From an uncultured Oscillospiraceae bacterium (GTDB lineage: Bacteria > Bacillota > Clostridia > Oscillospirales > Oscillospiraceae), in NCBI GenBank assembly GCA_934589145.1, contig CAKTNW010000003.1, positions 1 through 64,000 of the forward strand: DNA of 64,000 nt, read 5' to 3'. The notes under the pieces are model-generated. The model saw nothing but the letters and a program-made list of their open reading frames with translations. It ran no database searches and was not told where the DNA came from. Shown in pieces: positions 15,925-24,243 of the stretch; within the stretch, counting starts at the first letter, position 1; each line of letters begins with the position of its first letter. The position numbers and the translations under genes are program-made.

Positions 15925-16149
15925 TTATTCGGGGAGTTCCCAGAACAGATCCGCTAATCTGATGCTTAAAACGTCGGCGATCTTCTGGCATTTTTCAATT
16001 GTGAGACTATGCTCCCCTCGTTCAACACGACCGTAGTACGCTCGACTGATTCCGCATAATTCCGCGAATTCATTTTGTGCCAGACCACGGCCCTCTCTGT
16101 ATTTTCGCAGTACATTACCCAAAGCAGTATTCACGTTATAAGTATACAT
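15925..16149 (-). CDS. XRE-family transcriptional regulator of the Dnd island
   Basis: The 74-residue product is a single helix-turn-helix domain: LRKYREGRGLAQNEFAELCGISRAYYGRVERGEHSLTIEKCQKIADVL. The ATG at 16149 has GAGGTGAGG upstream and is preferred over a start 16 codons earlier. It is divergent from the AIPR-like gene, and both promoters share the sequence TTGCTATAAT in inverted orientation, so it probably represses itself and the island. Confidence 0.85.
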   Translation of the reverse strand: MYTYNVNTALGNVLRKYREGRGLAQNEFAELCGISRAYYGRVERGEHSLTIEKCQKIADVLSIRLADLFWELPE

Positions 16150-16167
16150 AAACCTCACCTCAACCGT

Positions 16168-16233
16168 ATTATAGCAAGATTGAAGGAAAAACGCCATATA
16201 TAGCGTTAAAATTTAGCGAATATTTGCTATAAT
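16168..16233. promoter_or_regulatory. Divergent promoters with shared operator sequence
   Basis: TTGCTATAAT occurs on the minus strand at 16168-16177 (regulator promoter) and on the plus strand at 16224-16233 (AIPR-like promoter). Each is an extended -10 element. Related half sites TATAGCG (16199-16205) and TTTAGCG (16212-16218) lie between. The layout suggests cooperative repression. Confidence 0.6.
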
Positions 16234-16294
16234 GAAAGAAGATGATGGTTGTACCATGAATCTGATAATCTTTCCGAGTAAAGGAGAACAGCCA

Positions 16295-17476
16295 ATGAGC
16301 AGAAAAGAACTTGAAGTAAAAGTTGAATCCTTCCGAAAAATACCAAACCCCTATAAAGATGGGCCTGACAGTGCCTCTCAAATGTTTACAGCGATCTGCG
16401 ATGTGCAAGATGTTCCAGAGGAATTGTTGAACTGGATGGAAACCAATCCTCGTAAACAGAATATCCGAGGAGGAGTTGCTAAAAAGATTAGAGCATCACT
16501 TATCGAAGGAAAGAATTTCCACCTTCTCAACCGCGGCCTTCTGATCTCTGCGCAGGACGTTACATACAATAACTATGATAACACGATGAAGCTGGTTTTC
16601 TCGGATTCTGAGTATCATGGCGATGTTGATGGCGGACATACGCTGAGAGTGATTTTGGAGAACAGAAAGTTCTTGGATCGAGGACAGCAGTATGTAAAAT
16701 TGGAGATTTTGACCGGGATTGAGGGCATTTTTGAAGACCTTGCCGCGGCAAGAAACACCTCTACACAGGTGAAAGATCAATCTATTGCGAATCTTCGTGA
16801 TTACTTTGACTTGATTAAGAATACGATCGCTGCGGAGGACTTTAAGGATCGCGTATACTTTATGGAGAATGATGATGGCGATATTGATGTCGGCGAAATC
16901 CTGGCGATTCTCAATCTCTTTAATATTGACGCATATCAAGGAATGGACAGCTTTCCGGTTGTATCTTTCAGCAGTAGAAAGAGATGCATTGATAGCTATA
17001 TTAAGCTTTACGAGAAATTTCACGATGATCCCCATAACCCCTATGTCAAAATGAAACCGGTTATGGTTGAGATTTTCAAGCTTTACGACTACCTTGAAAC
17101 CAAGATGTTCGACTACTACCGGGCCAAGAACCCGTCAGGTAAGTATGGCGCGGTATCCGGTGTAATTACACCAAGGGGTACCAAAGAACAGCTTAGAACG
17201 AAGTTCTATCGCAAAGAGTTGACGCACACTTCGCCAAACGGATTCCTGTTTCCCGTATTAGGAGCGCTGCGGGCACTGTTGACCGAACAGGATGGACACT
17301 ATGTTTGGACACGCGATCCATTTGAGATGTTGGATAGGGTAGGGCCGGATCTGGTATGTACGACGGTTGAAAGAAGCAGAACTCTGGGAAATGATCCTGT
17401 TAAAGTCGGAAAGGATATGGGAAACTGGCAGACGCTTTATATGCGTGTGATGTTTGAAGCGATACTCATGAAATAA
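16295..17476 (+). CDS. AIPR-like (abortive phage resistance) protein in the dndB position
   Basis: The 393-residue protein has LNRGLLISAQDVTYNN, then VDGGHTLRVI and AARNTSTQVKDQSIANL, which I recognise as the AIPR-type core; DndB proteins of the DGQHR family carry DGQHR at this place, and here it reads DGGHT. The ATG at 16295 follows AAAGGAGAACAG. It has its own terminator (about 17481-17518) and lies ahead of dndCDE, where dndB is normally found. It may set modification level as DndB does, or act as the defence effector. The homology call is from motif recall only. Confidence 0.6.
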   Translation: MSRKELEVKVESFRKIPNPYKDGPDSASQMFTAICDVQDVPEELLNWMETNPRKQNIRGGVAKKIRASLIEGKNFHLLNRGLLISAQDVTYNNYDNTMKLVFSDSEYHGDVDGGHTLRVILENRKFLDRGQQYVKLEILTGIEGIFEDLAAARNTSTQVKDQSIANLRDYFDLIKNTIAAEDFKDRVYFMENDDGDIDVGEILAILNLFNIDAYQGMDSFPVVSFSSRKRCIDSYIKLYEKFHDDPHNPYVKMKPVMVEIFKLYDYLETKMFDYYRAKNPSGKYGAVSGVITPRGTKEQLRTKFYRKELTHTSPNGFLFPVLGALRALLTEQDGHYVWTRDPFEMLDRVGPDLVCTTVERSRTLGNDPVKVGKDMGNWQTLYMRVMFEAILMK

Positions 17477-17480
17477 ATGG

Positions 17481-17518
17481 AAACGCGGCTGCTCAACACC
17501 GGAGCGGCCGCGTTTTTC
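17481..17518 (+). terminator. Terminator after the AIPR-like gene
   Basis: An imperfect stem (AACGCGGCTGCTC against GGAGCGGCCGCGTT) followed by TTTTT. Confidence 0.7.
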
Positions 17519-17535
17519 CGAGCAATACAAAAGGC

Positions 17536-17564
17536 TTGAAGTAACCCTTATTTAAGTATATAAT
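17536..17564 (+). promoter_or_regulatory. Promoter of dndCDE
   Basis: TTGAAG (17536-17541), 17-bp spacer, TATAAT (17559-17564). It leaves a leader of about 155 nt before dndC with no obvious ORF. Confidence 0.7.
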
Positions 17565-17726
17565 GCAATTATATTTTGGTAAAAACTTTGTAGAATGGAA
17601 CGTATCAATTGACTGCGGAGCGGGATACCCTGAAAGATCTCAATGTATAAAAACCAGTGATCGGCGTTCCCTTGGACGGTATAGACTGAATGCGCGAAGG
17701 CGAATTTAATAAAGGAAATCAATATC

Positions 17727-19100
17727 ATGTTTCACGAATTTAATGCAATTATTGAAGAAATGCGCCTTGTATACAAGCATGATCAGAGACCGTGGATGCT
17801 TGGCTATAGCGGGGGAAAGGATTCTACATTGCTTTGCCAGCTTGTATTTGAGATGTTGGAAGGACTGCCGCAGGAGGAACGGACAAAGAAGGTATACATT
17901 GTTACATCTGATACGATGGTGGAAAATCCCATTGTTAAGGACTATATGCACCGAATGAACCGGGCTATTAACGCAGCCAACGAAGCGAAAAAGCTGAATG
18001 TGGTGGCTTGTATGCTGCATCCGGATATTCGTCATACATTCTGGTCATTGGTGATCGGACTGGGGTATCCCACTCCGGAAGCGCCGGGTTTTAGATGGTG
18101 TACAGATAGACTGAAGATTAACCCCTCCAACAAGTTCACCTATGAAACAATAAAAAAAGACGGCGAAATTGTCATCCTGCTGGGCGTTCGCAAAGCGGAA
18201 AGCGTTGCCCGATCAAAAAGTATTTCCGCTCATGAAATTGAGGGAAAAATTTTGTCGCCGCATGTTTCCATTCCCAAGGCGTATGTCTATAATCCTCTGA
18301 CAGAAATTGACAATTCTGTTGTCTGGGAGTATTTGCTTAAAGGGGACGCGATGAGTGCCTGGGGAACGGACAACAAATATTTATTTAATTTATATCAGGG
18401 TGAACAACTAGGAGAAGAGCAAAGCGTTGTTGGTGAGGTTGATAAGGATAAGATTCCGATTACCGGAAATTCAAGATTCGGTTGTTGGTGCTGCACAATG
18501 GTCAAGGAGGACAAGTCACTGCAAAACTTTATTGACCATGGCGCGAAAGAGTTGATCCCGCTGAGACAGTTCCGAGACTGGCTGGTGGAACTCCGCGCGA
18601 CACCTGAAGCGCGAGATTGGAGACGCAGGAACGGTTCGGTATATTTTAACGCTGAAGGCGAATTTGGGCGAGGCCCATTTACATTGGAGACAAGAAAGGA
18701 AATCTTGCGAAGGCTTCTGCAGCTGGAAGACGAGACGGGGTATGAGCTGATCACAATGGATGAGCTCAAGATGATTGATAAAATGTGGGAGAATGAGGGT
18801 GACTTGTCAAGACGCGCTCTGGTAGATCTTTATTATCAGGTACGTAAAGTAAGGTTGCCGTGGGATCAGTTTAAGCACGCCAAATATGATGAAGAGACAA
18901 TTCGTTATATCAACAGTCTGTGTCGAAAATATGATATTCCATTTGAACTTATCTCAAAAATGCTGATCAGTGTAGATAATACAAAATTCTATACCCGCTC
19001 CGCTGTTAGTGCGCGTGAAGTGGAGAAGATTATGAATCAGGGATGGCTGCACTATAGCAACATCCAAAAAGGTCTTGAAGATGAAGATAGAACGAATTGA
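17727..19100 (+). CDS. dndC: DndC, DNA phosphorothioation sulfurtransferase-like ATPase
   Basis: The 457-residue protein belongs to the PAPS-reductase/ATP-pyrophosphatase fold, with the PP-loop YSGGKDSTLLC at about residues 27-37. It also has RWCTDRLKINPSN and a cysteine cluster FGCWCCTMVKED suited to a 4Fe-4S cluster. DndC takes part in putting sulfur into the DNA backbone with DndD and DndE. The ATG at 17727 has AAAGGAAATC upstream. Its 3' end overlaps dndD. No DndA cysteine desulfurase is nearby; a chromosomal IscS may serve. Confidence 0.92.
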   Translation: MFHEFNAIIEEMRLVYKHDQRPWMLGYSGGKDSTLLCQLVFEMLEGLPQEERTKKVYIVTSDTMVENPIVKDYMHRMNRAINAANEAKKLNVVACMLHPDIRHTFWSLVIGLGYPTPEAPGFRWCTDRLKINPSNKFTYETIKKDGEIVILLGVRKAESVARSKSISAHEIEGKILSPHVSIPKAYVYNPLTEIDNSVVWEYLLKGDAMSAWGTDNKYLFNLYQGEQLGEEQSVVGEVDKDKIPITGNSRFGCWCCTMVKEDKSLQNFIDHGAKELIPLRQFRDWLVELRATPEARDWRRRNGSVYFNAEGEFGRGPFTLETRKEILRRLLQLEDETGYELITMDELKMIDKMWENEGDLSRRALVDLYYQVRKVRLPWDQFKHAKYDEETIRYINSLCRKYDIPFELISKMLISVDNTKFYTRSAVSAREVEKIMNQGWLHYSNIQKGLEDEDRTN

Positions 19101-21219
19101 ACTTTGTAATTTTGGCTCATACGAAGATGTAAACACATTTGATCTGATGTCTGACGATTCTTCTAAGCGAATTGTTATTGTAGGGGGAAAGAATGGCGCG
19201 GGAAAGACGACACTCTTTACCGCTATGCAGATCGGACTTTATGGCCATGCATCTTTTGGATTTAAGACGTCTGGTAAGCGCTATTTAAAAGAGATTTATG
19301 ACTTGATTAATAATCAGGCTCGCTTGGATGAAACCAAAAGTGCGTATGTGAAAATTTGTTTCTCTGAACAAAGAATTGATATAGATCACTATGAGATTGT
19401 CCGTTTCTGGAGATGGAGCGATCATCAGATCACGGAAATATTTTCTGTGGAACAGAATGGGAAGAAGTTAAATGAAGAGGCAGCGTTGGATTTTCAGAAT
19501 TATTTACTCCATCTTATCCCCCCCGAGCTCCACAGACTGTATTTTTTTGACGGAGAAAAGATTGCGGATTATTTTCTGGACGAACAGCACAATAATATCA
19601 AAGACGCTTTGCTTGTGCTTAGCGGAAATGATACATATGAAATTTTGTACAATAGCGTTCGCCGCCTTTTGAATGGAGTTGAATCCGATCATGAATCTGT
19701 TGCGCAAAACTATGCTGATCAGAAAGAAGTGTTAGCGAGATACAGACAGAAAGAAGCATCACTTTTGACAGAACAGCAGGAGATTGCCTTACACTTGGAT
19801 CAGCTTGAAGCGGATTATCGTAAGGAAAATGATGAATACGCATCAAAAGGCGGGGTGACACTGGAGGCGTGGAAAGCGCTGCAACGGAGTATAAAAGAAG
19901 AAGAAGATCGAAGAGAACGACTTAACTGGGAATTGAAGGGCATTGCAGCTGATATATTGCCATTTTTCATTGTAAAAGATTTACTTGCGGATGCTCGTGA
20001 GCAGATCAGTATGGAAAAAGAACTCCATGCATACCGGGTACTGCAAGATGCGTTGGGGACTTCCCGCTTTAAGCGATGTATATCAAACGCGGTTAAGAGA
20101 ACCAGCAGCCGGGATAATCTATCGGATACGGCTGTTGTAATGCGTGCGATTCAGACTTTTTTTGAGAACCGTGAGATTGAGAAGAAAGTACCGATCTTAG
20201 CGCTTTCAGAAGATGAAAGTGTGACGGTTCTGAACAAAATATCATCTGTTGAGGAATTCGACCCTGCGACAATCAGCGAATGCCGCCGCGGAGTCGAGGA
20301 ATCGATCCAGCGCAGTTCTAAATTGCGTGAGCAGCTGCAAAAGAGTTCTATTGAAAGCTTTGAAAGACATATCGAATGTGTGGCGGAGCTGAAGGCGAAG
20401 CTTGAGCAAACGAAAAATTTAAAAGAAAAGAATCAGCATGAGTTGCTTTGTCTGCGGAACGAGATTGAAGCAGTAGAGAAGAGCCTGAAAGTAAGCCGAA
20501 GAGAGCTTGAAGCGGAAATAAAAAAGCAATCTGTTTTCGCACTATCGGATCGCGTGCTTTTGCTGGTGGAAGAACTCCAAGACCAACAGTATAAAAAGCT
20601 GATTGCGGATGTGGAGCGAGATCTCAACCGAAAATTTAAGGAATTGATCCGAAAAGATGATTTTGTAGATGATATTTACCTCGGTTATGATTTTTCTTTG
20701 CACCTGGTTCGCAAGCAGGAAGTTGAAGTGTCAGCGTTAAAACTGGCCGCGAAAAAGCATGGCGCTTCCGCATTGAAGAGGAGTTTGAAAGATATTGGCT
20801 ATCAATCCCTCATAAAGCAGTTGCGCACGACAGAGAATTCACTTGGCTTGGCGTTGGCAAAGTGCGCCGAGGAAGTGATCACGCTTCCGGTTGAACTGGA
20901 TTATCATCGCTTTTCTAACGGGGAAAAGCAGGTTTTGGTTATGTCGCTGTATTGGGCCATCATGAATCAAAGTCATAATGAGCTTCCCTTTGTTATTGAC
21001 ACGCCATTTGCTCGAATTGACACGGAACATCGCGCGAATATAACCGAGAAGTTTTTCAAAGAACTTCAAGGACAGCTTTTTGTGTTTTCTACTAATGAGG
21101 AGCTTCGGCACGAGCACCTTGCTGCGTTAGATCAGCAGCTTGCCAATGTTTATATGCTTGAATATGGAGAAGATAAACGCACGCATATTTCTAAAGGAAG
21201 CTATTTCGAGGTGAACTGA
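19081..21219 (+). CDS. dndD: DndD, SMC-like ATPase of DNA phosphorothioation
   Basis: The 712-residue protein has an N-terminal Walker A (GGKNGAGKTT, about residues 35-44), a long coiled-coil middle (about 210-560), an ABC-type signature FSNGEKQVL and a Walker B LPFVIDTPFARID near the C-terminus, as in SMC/RecF-type ATPases. It starts inside the dndC end; I prefer the ATG at 19081 (AAAAAGG upstream) over a TTG at 19075. It overlaps dndE by three bases (TGATG). DndD supplies ATPase activity to the modification complex. Confidence 0.93.
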   Translation: MKIERIELCNFGSYEDVNTFDLMSDDSSKRIVIVGGKNGAGKTTLFTAMQIGLYGHASFGFKTSGKRYLKEIYDLINNQARLDETKSAYVKICFSEQRIDIDHYEIVRFWRWSDHQITEIFSVEQNGKKLNEEAALDFQNYLLHLIPPELHRLYFFDGEKIADYFLDEQHNNIKDALLVLSGNDTYEILYNSVRRLLNGVESDHESVAQNYADQKEVLARYRQKEASLLTEQQEIALHLDQLEADYRKENDEYASKGGVTLEAWKALQRSIKEEEDRRERLNWELKGIAADILPFFIVKDLLADAREQISMEKELHAYRVLQDALGTSRFKRCISNAVKRTSSRDNLSDTAVVMRAIQTFFENREIEKKVPILALSEDESVTVLNKISSVEEFDPATISECRRGVEESIQRSSKLREQLQKSSIESFERHIECVAELKAKLEQTKNLKEKNQHELLCLRNEIEAVEKSLKVSRRELEAEIKKQSVFALSDRVLLLVEELQDQQYKKLIADVERDLNRKFKELIRKDDFVDDIYLGYDFSLHLVRKQEVEVSALKLAAKKHGASALKRSLKDIGYQSLIKQLRTTENSLGLALAKCAEEVITLPVELDYHRFSNGEKQVLVMSLYWAIMNQSHNELPFVIDTPFARIDTEHRANITEKFFKELQGQLFVFSTNEELRHEHLAALDQQLANVYMLEYGEDKRTHISKGSYFEVN

Positions 21220-21593
21220 TGGCATTCAAGTTAAAGACATCACAACAAACCGAAGAGATTTTCAATCGAATTGAAGCAAGTGAGCGGCTGCCGTGGCCAA
21301 CTCTTATGAGATTTGCGCTTTCCCTGTCGATCCGACAAGGCCCGCTGATGGAACTGGAGCTTTATTCGGATAACCTGGGGAGAGAACTGAACCGGCAGAC
21401 AATTACAGGAGATGCGGATAGCCTCTATAAGTGCCTGATTGAGCTGCGGGAAGGCCGTCATATTACTGACGAAGAATACTTCCCGGCGTATGTGAAAGCA
21501 CATCTTGACCGAGGTGCCCGGCTGTTGGAACAGGAAAAGAAGTATTCAAGAGATTTACTGGTTCATTTGACCAGACTCGACCATAGTATCTAG
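21219..21593 (+). CDS. dndE: DndE, small DNA-binding phosphorothioation protein
   Basis: This 124-residue protein begins MAFKLKTSQQTEEIF and contains LMRFALSLSIRQG, the typical pattern and size of DndE. DndE binds nicked DNA and is the last subunit of the modification core. Its ATG overlaps the dndD stop. After its stop there are no dndF, dndG or dndH restriction genes, only a 100-bp gap, a repeat and a terminator. Confidence 0.9.
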   Translation: MAFKLKTSQQTEEIFNRIEASERLPWPTLMRFALSLSIRQGPLMELELYSDNLGRELNRQTITGDADSLYKCLIELREGRHITDEEYFPAYVKAHLDRGARLLEQEKKYSRDLLVHLTRLDHSI

Positions 21594-21650
21594 GCACTGT
21601 AACAAACACCGCCCCGCATGGTCATTTGAATTGAATCTATGAAAAAGCTG

Positions 21651-21671
21651 CCATGGACTGACAAGGGCAAA
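21651..21671. repeat. 21-bp direct repeat, right of the Dnd island
   Basis: Exact partner of 15673-15693, starting CCATGGACTGACAAGGGC; 58 bp after dndE. Confidence 0.7.
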
Positions 21672-21699
21672 CACGCCTGATAGCGATAGTATTGCTTAC

Positions 21700-21740
21700 A
21701 AAAAGACACGCGGTGCCCATACGCACCGCGTGTCTTTTTT
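21700..21740. terminator. Bidirectional terminator between dndE and the LRR protein
   Basis: AAAAAGACACGCGGTGC and GCACCGCGTGTCTTTTT form a perfect long stem with A and T runs on either side. Confidence 0.9.
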
Positions 21741-21768
21741 CTCCGTATAGCGGCGGCCAGATTATGGA

Positions 21769-23955
21769 TCAGAACGTATTGATCCCGCTGACAGCCTCGT
21801 ACAGCCGCTGAAGGTCGTAGACATCCACAGCGCCGTCGCTGTTGATATCAGCTACGGCTTTGCGATAGGTCTCGTCCTCGATGTTGCCGTTGTACGTTTC
21901 ACTGGTCAGCATCTCGTACAAACACTGCATATCGCTTGCGTCCACCGCATAGCCCATTGAACTGACCGCACCGTTGACGTCGCCGCGTCGGACGATCTGC
22001 ACCGTCATGTCGCTTACTGCTCCGTCCTCACCGATCTCAACGGTGTATTCGCGGGGTACATAGCCCTCTTGGCTGGCCAACAGCGTATAGGTGCCGGGTG
22101 CCACACCGGCAAAGGAGAAGGTGTCGTCACCCGTCCGCAGGGAACGGTAAGTGGCATCTCCTCGCTTCAAGGTCAGGCAAACACGGTCGCCGCTCCCCAG
22201 TGTTTCGGTGTTCAGCTTGCCGGACACTGTCACGCCGGTATCGGCCATACCATTGACGCCCACCTCTGTACCGCCGTTGCCGGTGGTATCCACCAGCACA
22301 TCCTGCGAGGGCAGCGTTACCTGCTTCAATGCGCTGTTCCCGGAGCAATCCACTTCGGTCAGCTTCGTATTTTTCGAGGTGTCCAGTTCGGTAAGTTGGT
22401 TGTTGGCGCAGTTCAGCTTCTCCAGTTTCGTGAACAATTCGATACCCTTCAGCGACTGGATGCTCCGTCCGCTGCAATCGATTGCGGTCACATCGGCACT
22501 GTTGATGATGCCATCACCGTCTGTATCGAAGGTCTCCCGCAGATAGTCCCTGAAATTGTCATCCGGGAAGTTCTCTGCGGACAGAGCGATCTCACCCGCA
22601 GGCCCGCTGCTGTTATAGTGAATGGTGGTGGTTTTCGGAATATAGCTAAAACGTTTGTTAACTGCGTCCCATTGCGATTCTGTACCAGCATAGTATATAT
22701 GGGCCAATCGATTACAATCCTCAAAAGCGTGTTCGCCAATATACCGGACGCTATCAGGGATGATAATGCTGAACAGGTTGTCGCAGTTGCTGAAAGCACT
22801 ACGGTTCAAGTCCGTGACACCATCGGGAAGTGTAATTTCGGTCAGATTGTCACATTCGCAGAAGGCATAGTCGTCAATCTCCTTTACCCCGTCTGGGATT
22901 GTAATGCTGGTTAAGTTGCTGCAATGTTCAAACGCCCATTCACCAATAGAAGTAATGCCGTCTGGGATTTGAAAATGTGTTGCCTTTGAGCTTGTGGGAT
23001 AACGGATCAGTACCCCGTCGTCTTTGCAATACAACGCTCCCTGTACACTTGCGTAGTGCTGGTTTTCTGGTGCCACTTCAATGCTCTGGAGTTTAGTGCA
23101 TCCGTAGAACACATTATCGGTATCAATTCGGGCAACATTGCCCGGAATCACAAGGCGCTCAAGACTGTTGCAATCATAAAAGGCCCATGAGCCAATATCA
23201 GTTACACTACTGGGGATAGTAATGCTGGTCAGGCTTTTGCAATAAGCGAACGTATTCTCACAAATTGCCTCAACACCTTCCGGAAGAATAATACTGGTTA
23301 AATTGCTGCATTTCTCAAATACACGGTGTTCAATTTCTGTGACGCTATCCGGGATGGTAATGTTGGGCAGACGACTGCAATTAAAAAATGCATAACTGCC
23401 AATATGAGTAATACCTTCCGGAAGGACAATGCTGGTTAGGTTGCTGCAGTTTTGGAATGTGCCGCTTTCAATAGAAGTGATGTTATTAGAAAGGGTAATG
23501 CTGACTAAACTGTGGCAGTCATAGAACGATCCTCCACTGATAAACGTGACGCTGTCCGGAATGGCAATACTGGTTAGGCCATAACAACTGTAAAATGAAT
23601 GGGAACCAAGAGAAGAAATGCCGTCAGGCATGGCAATATCGGTCATTTTGCCGCACTCATAAAAAGCACAATTACCGATAGATGTAACGCCAGAAAGAAT
23701 CTTTACTTGTTCAATGTAGATACGTTTTCCATACCATGGACTGTAATAGGGGCTGTAGTTACGATAATCCGCCATCTTCCCCTCGCCGCTGATGGTCAGC
23801 ACGCCGTCGCTGTCCAGCGACCAGGTGAGGTTTGTGCCGTCGCCCTCGCCGCCGCAGTAGCCGCTGTCCACCACCGTGGCGCCCCACACCTGCACCGGCA
23901 GCAGCGTGGCCGCCAGCACCACCGCCATCAGCAGGCTTATGATCCGCTTTTTCAT
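21769..23955 (-). CDS. Secreted BspA-type leucine-rich repeat protein with dockerin
   Basis: The 728-residue protein has a signal peptide (MKKRIISLLMAVVLAATLLP, cleavage near residue 25). About 13 BspA/LRR_5 repeats follow (about 75-440; NCSNLTSIxLPEGITxIGxxAF), then an EF-hand-like segment with a short internalin-style LRR (about 470-540) and a carboxypeptidase-regulatory-like beta domain (about 560-645). It ends in a type I dockerin (about 655-728) with two calcium loops, GDVNGAVSS and ADINSDGAVDV. The ATG at 23955 has AGGAGGACAGG upstream. It is likely a surface or cohesin-bound binding protein; no cohesin is in the window. Confidence 0.9.
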   Translation of the reverse strand: MKKRIISLLMAVVLAATLLPVQVWGATVVDSGYCGGEGDGTNLTWSLDSDGVLTISGEGKMADYRNYSPYYSPWYGKRIYIEQVKILSGVTSIGNCAFYECGKMTDIAMPDGISSLGSHSFYSCYGLTSIAIPDSVTFISGGSFYDCHSLVSITLSNNITSIESGTFQNCSNLTSIVLPEGITHIGSYAFFNCSRLPNITIPDSVTEIEHRVFEKCSNLTSIILPEGVEAICENTFAYCKSLTSITIPSSVTDIGSWAFYDCNSLERLVIPGNVARIDTDNVFYGCTKLQSIEVAPENQHYASVQGALYCKDDGVLIRYPTSSKATHFQIPDGITSIGEWAFEHCSNLTSITIPDGVKEIDDYAFCECDNLTEITLPDGVTDLNRSAFSNCDNLFSIIIPDSVRYIGEHAFEDCNRLAHIYYAGTESQWDAVNKRFSYIPKTTTIHYNSSGPAGEIALSAENFPDDNFRDYLRETFDTDGDGIINSADVTAIDCSGRSIQSLKGIELFTKLEKLNCANNQLTELDTSKNTKLTEVDCSGNSALKQVTLPSQDVLVDTTGNGGTEVGVNGMADTGVTVSGKLNTETLGSGDRVCLTLKRGDATYRSLRTGDDTFSFAGVAPGTYTLLASQEGYVPREYTVEIGEDGAVSDMTVQIVRRGDVNGAVSSMGYAVDASDMQCLYEMLTSETYNGNIEDETYRKAVADINSDGAVDVYDLQRLYEAVSGINTF

Positions 23956-24175
23956 ATCCCTGTCCTCCTGTGTTTTTTTCTCTTTTCGACACATCGCGTC
24001 AACAAAATACGACATATTATATCAATATAAGTGTACCACCACCAGAGATGTCGGACAAGCACTACATTTGCGTCAACTTATACGAAATTTTAAAGCATTT
24101 TATGACAATTCGGACAACATGCCCCTCCCCGTGGACCTGACCGGCACGCCACAGTAAAATTCTCCCGTTTCCCAC

Positions 24176-24204
24176 TTGACAAATGATACCCATAGGGGTA
24201 TATT
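24176..24204 (+). promoter_or_regulatory. Promoter overlapped by a CsoR-like operator
   Basis: TTGACA (24176-24181), 17-bp spacer, TATATT (24199-24204). The spacer contains ATACCCATAGGGGTAT (24186-24201), a near-perfect palindrome like known CsoR copper-repressor operators. Copper induction of the ATPase is inferred. No csoR gene lies beside it. Confidence 0.65.
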
Positions 24205-24243
24205 ATACCCATACCCTGTACGGTATAAAGGAGACGAAACAAC

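Noticed and set aside
16295-17476. Calling this gene DndB
   Set aside because: The DGQHR motif is not present (DGGHT instead) and the surrounding motifs look AIPR-like, so I kept the broader call.
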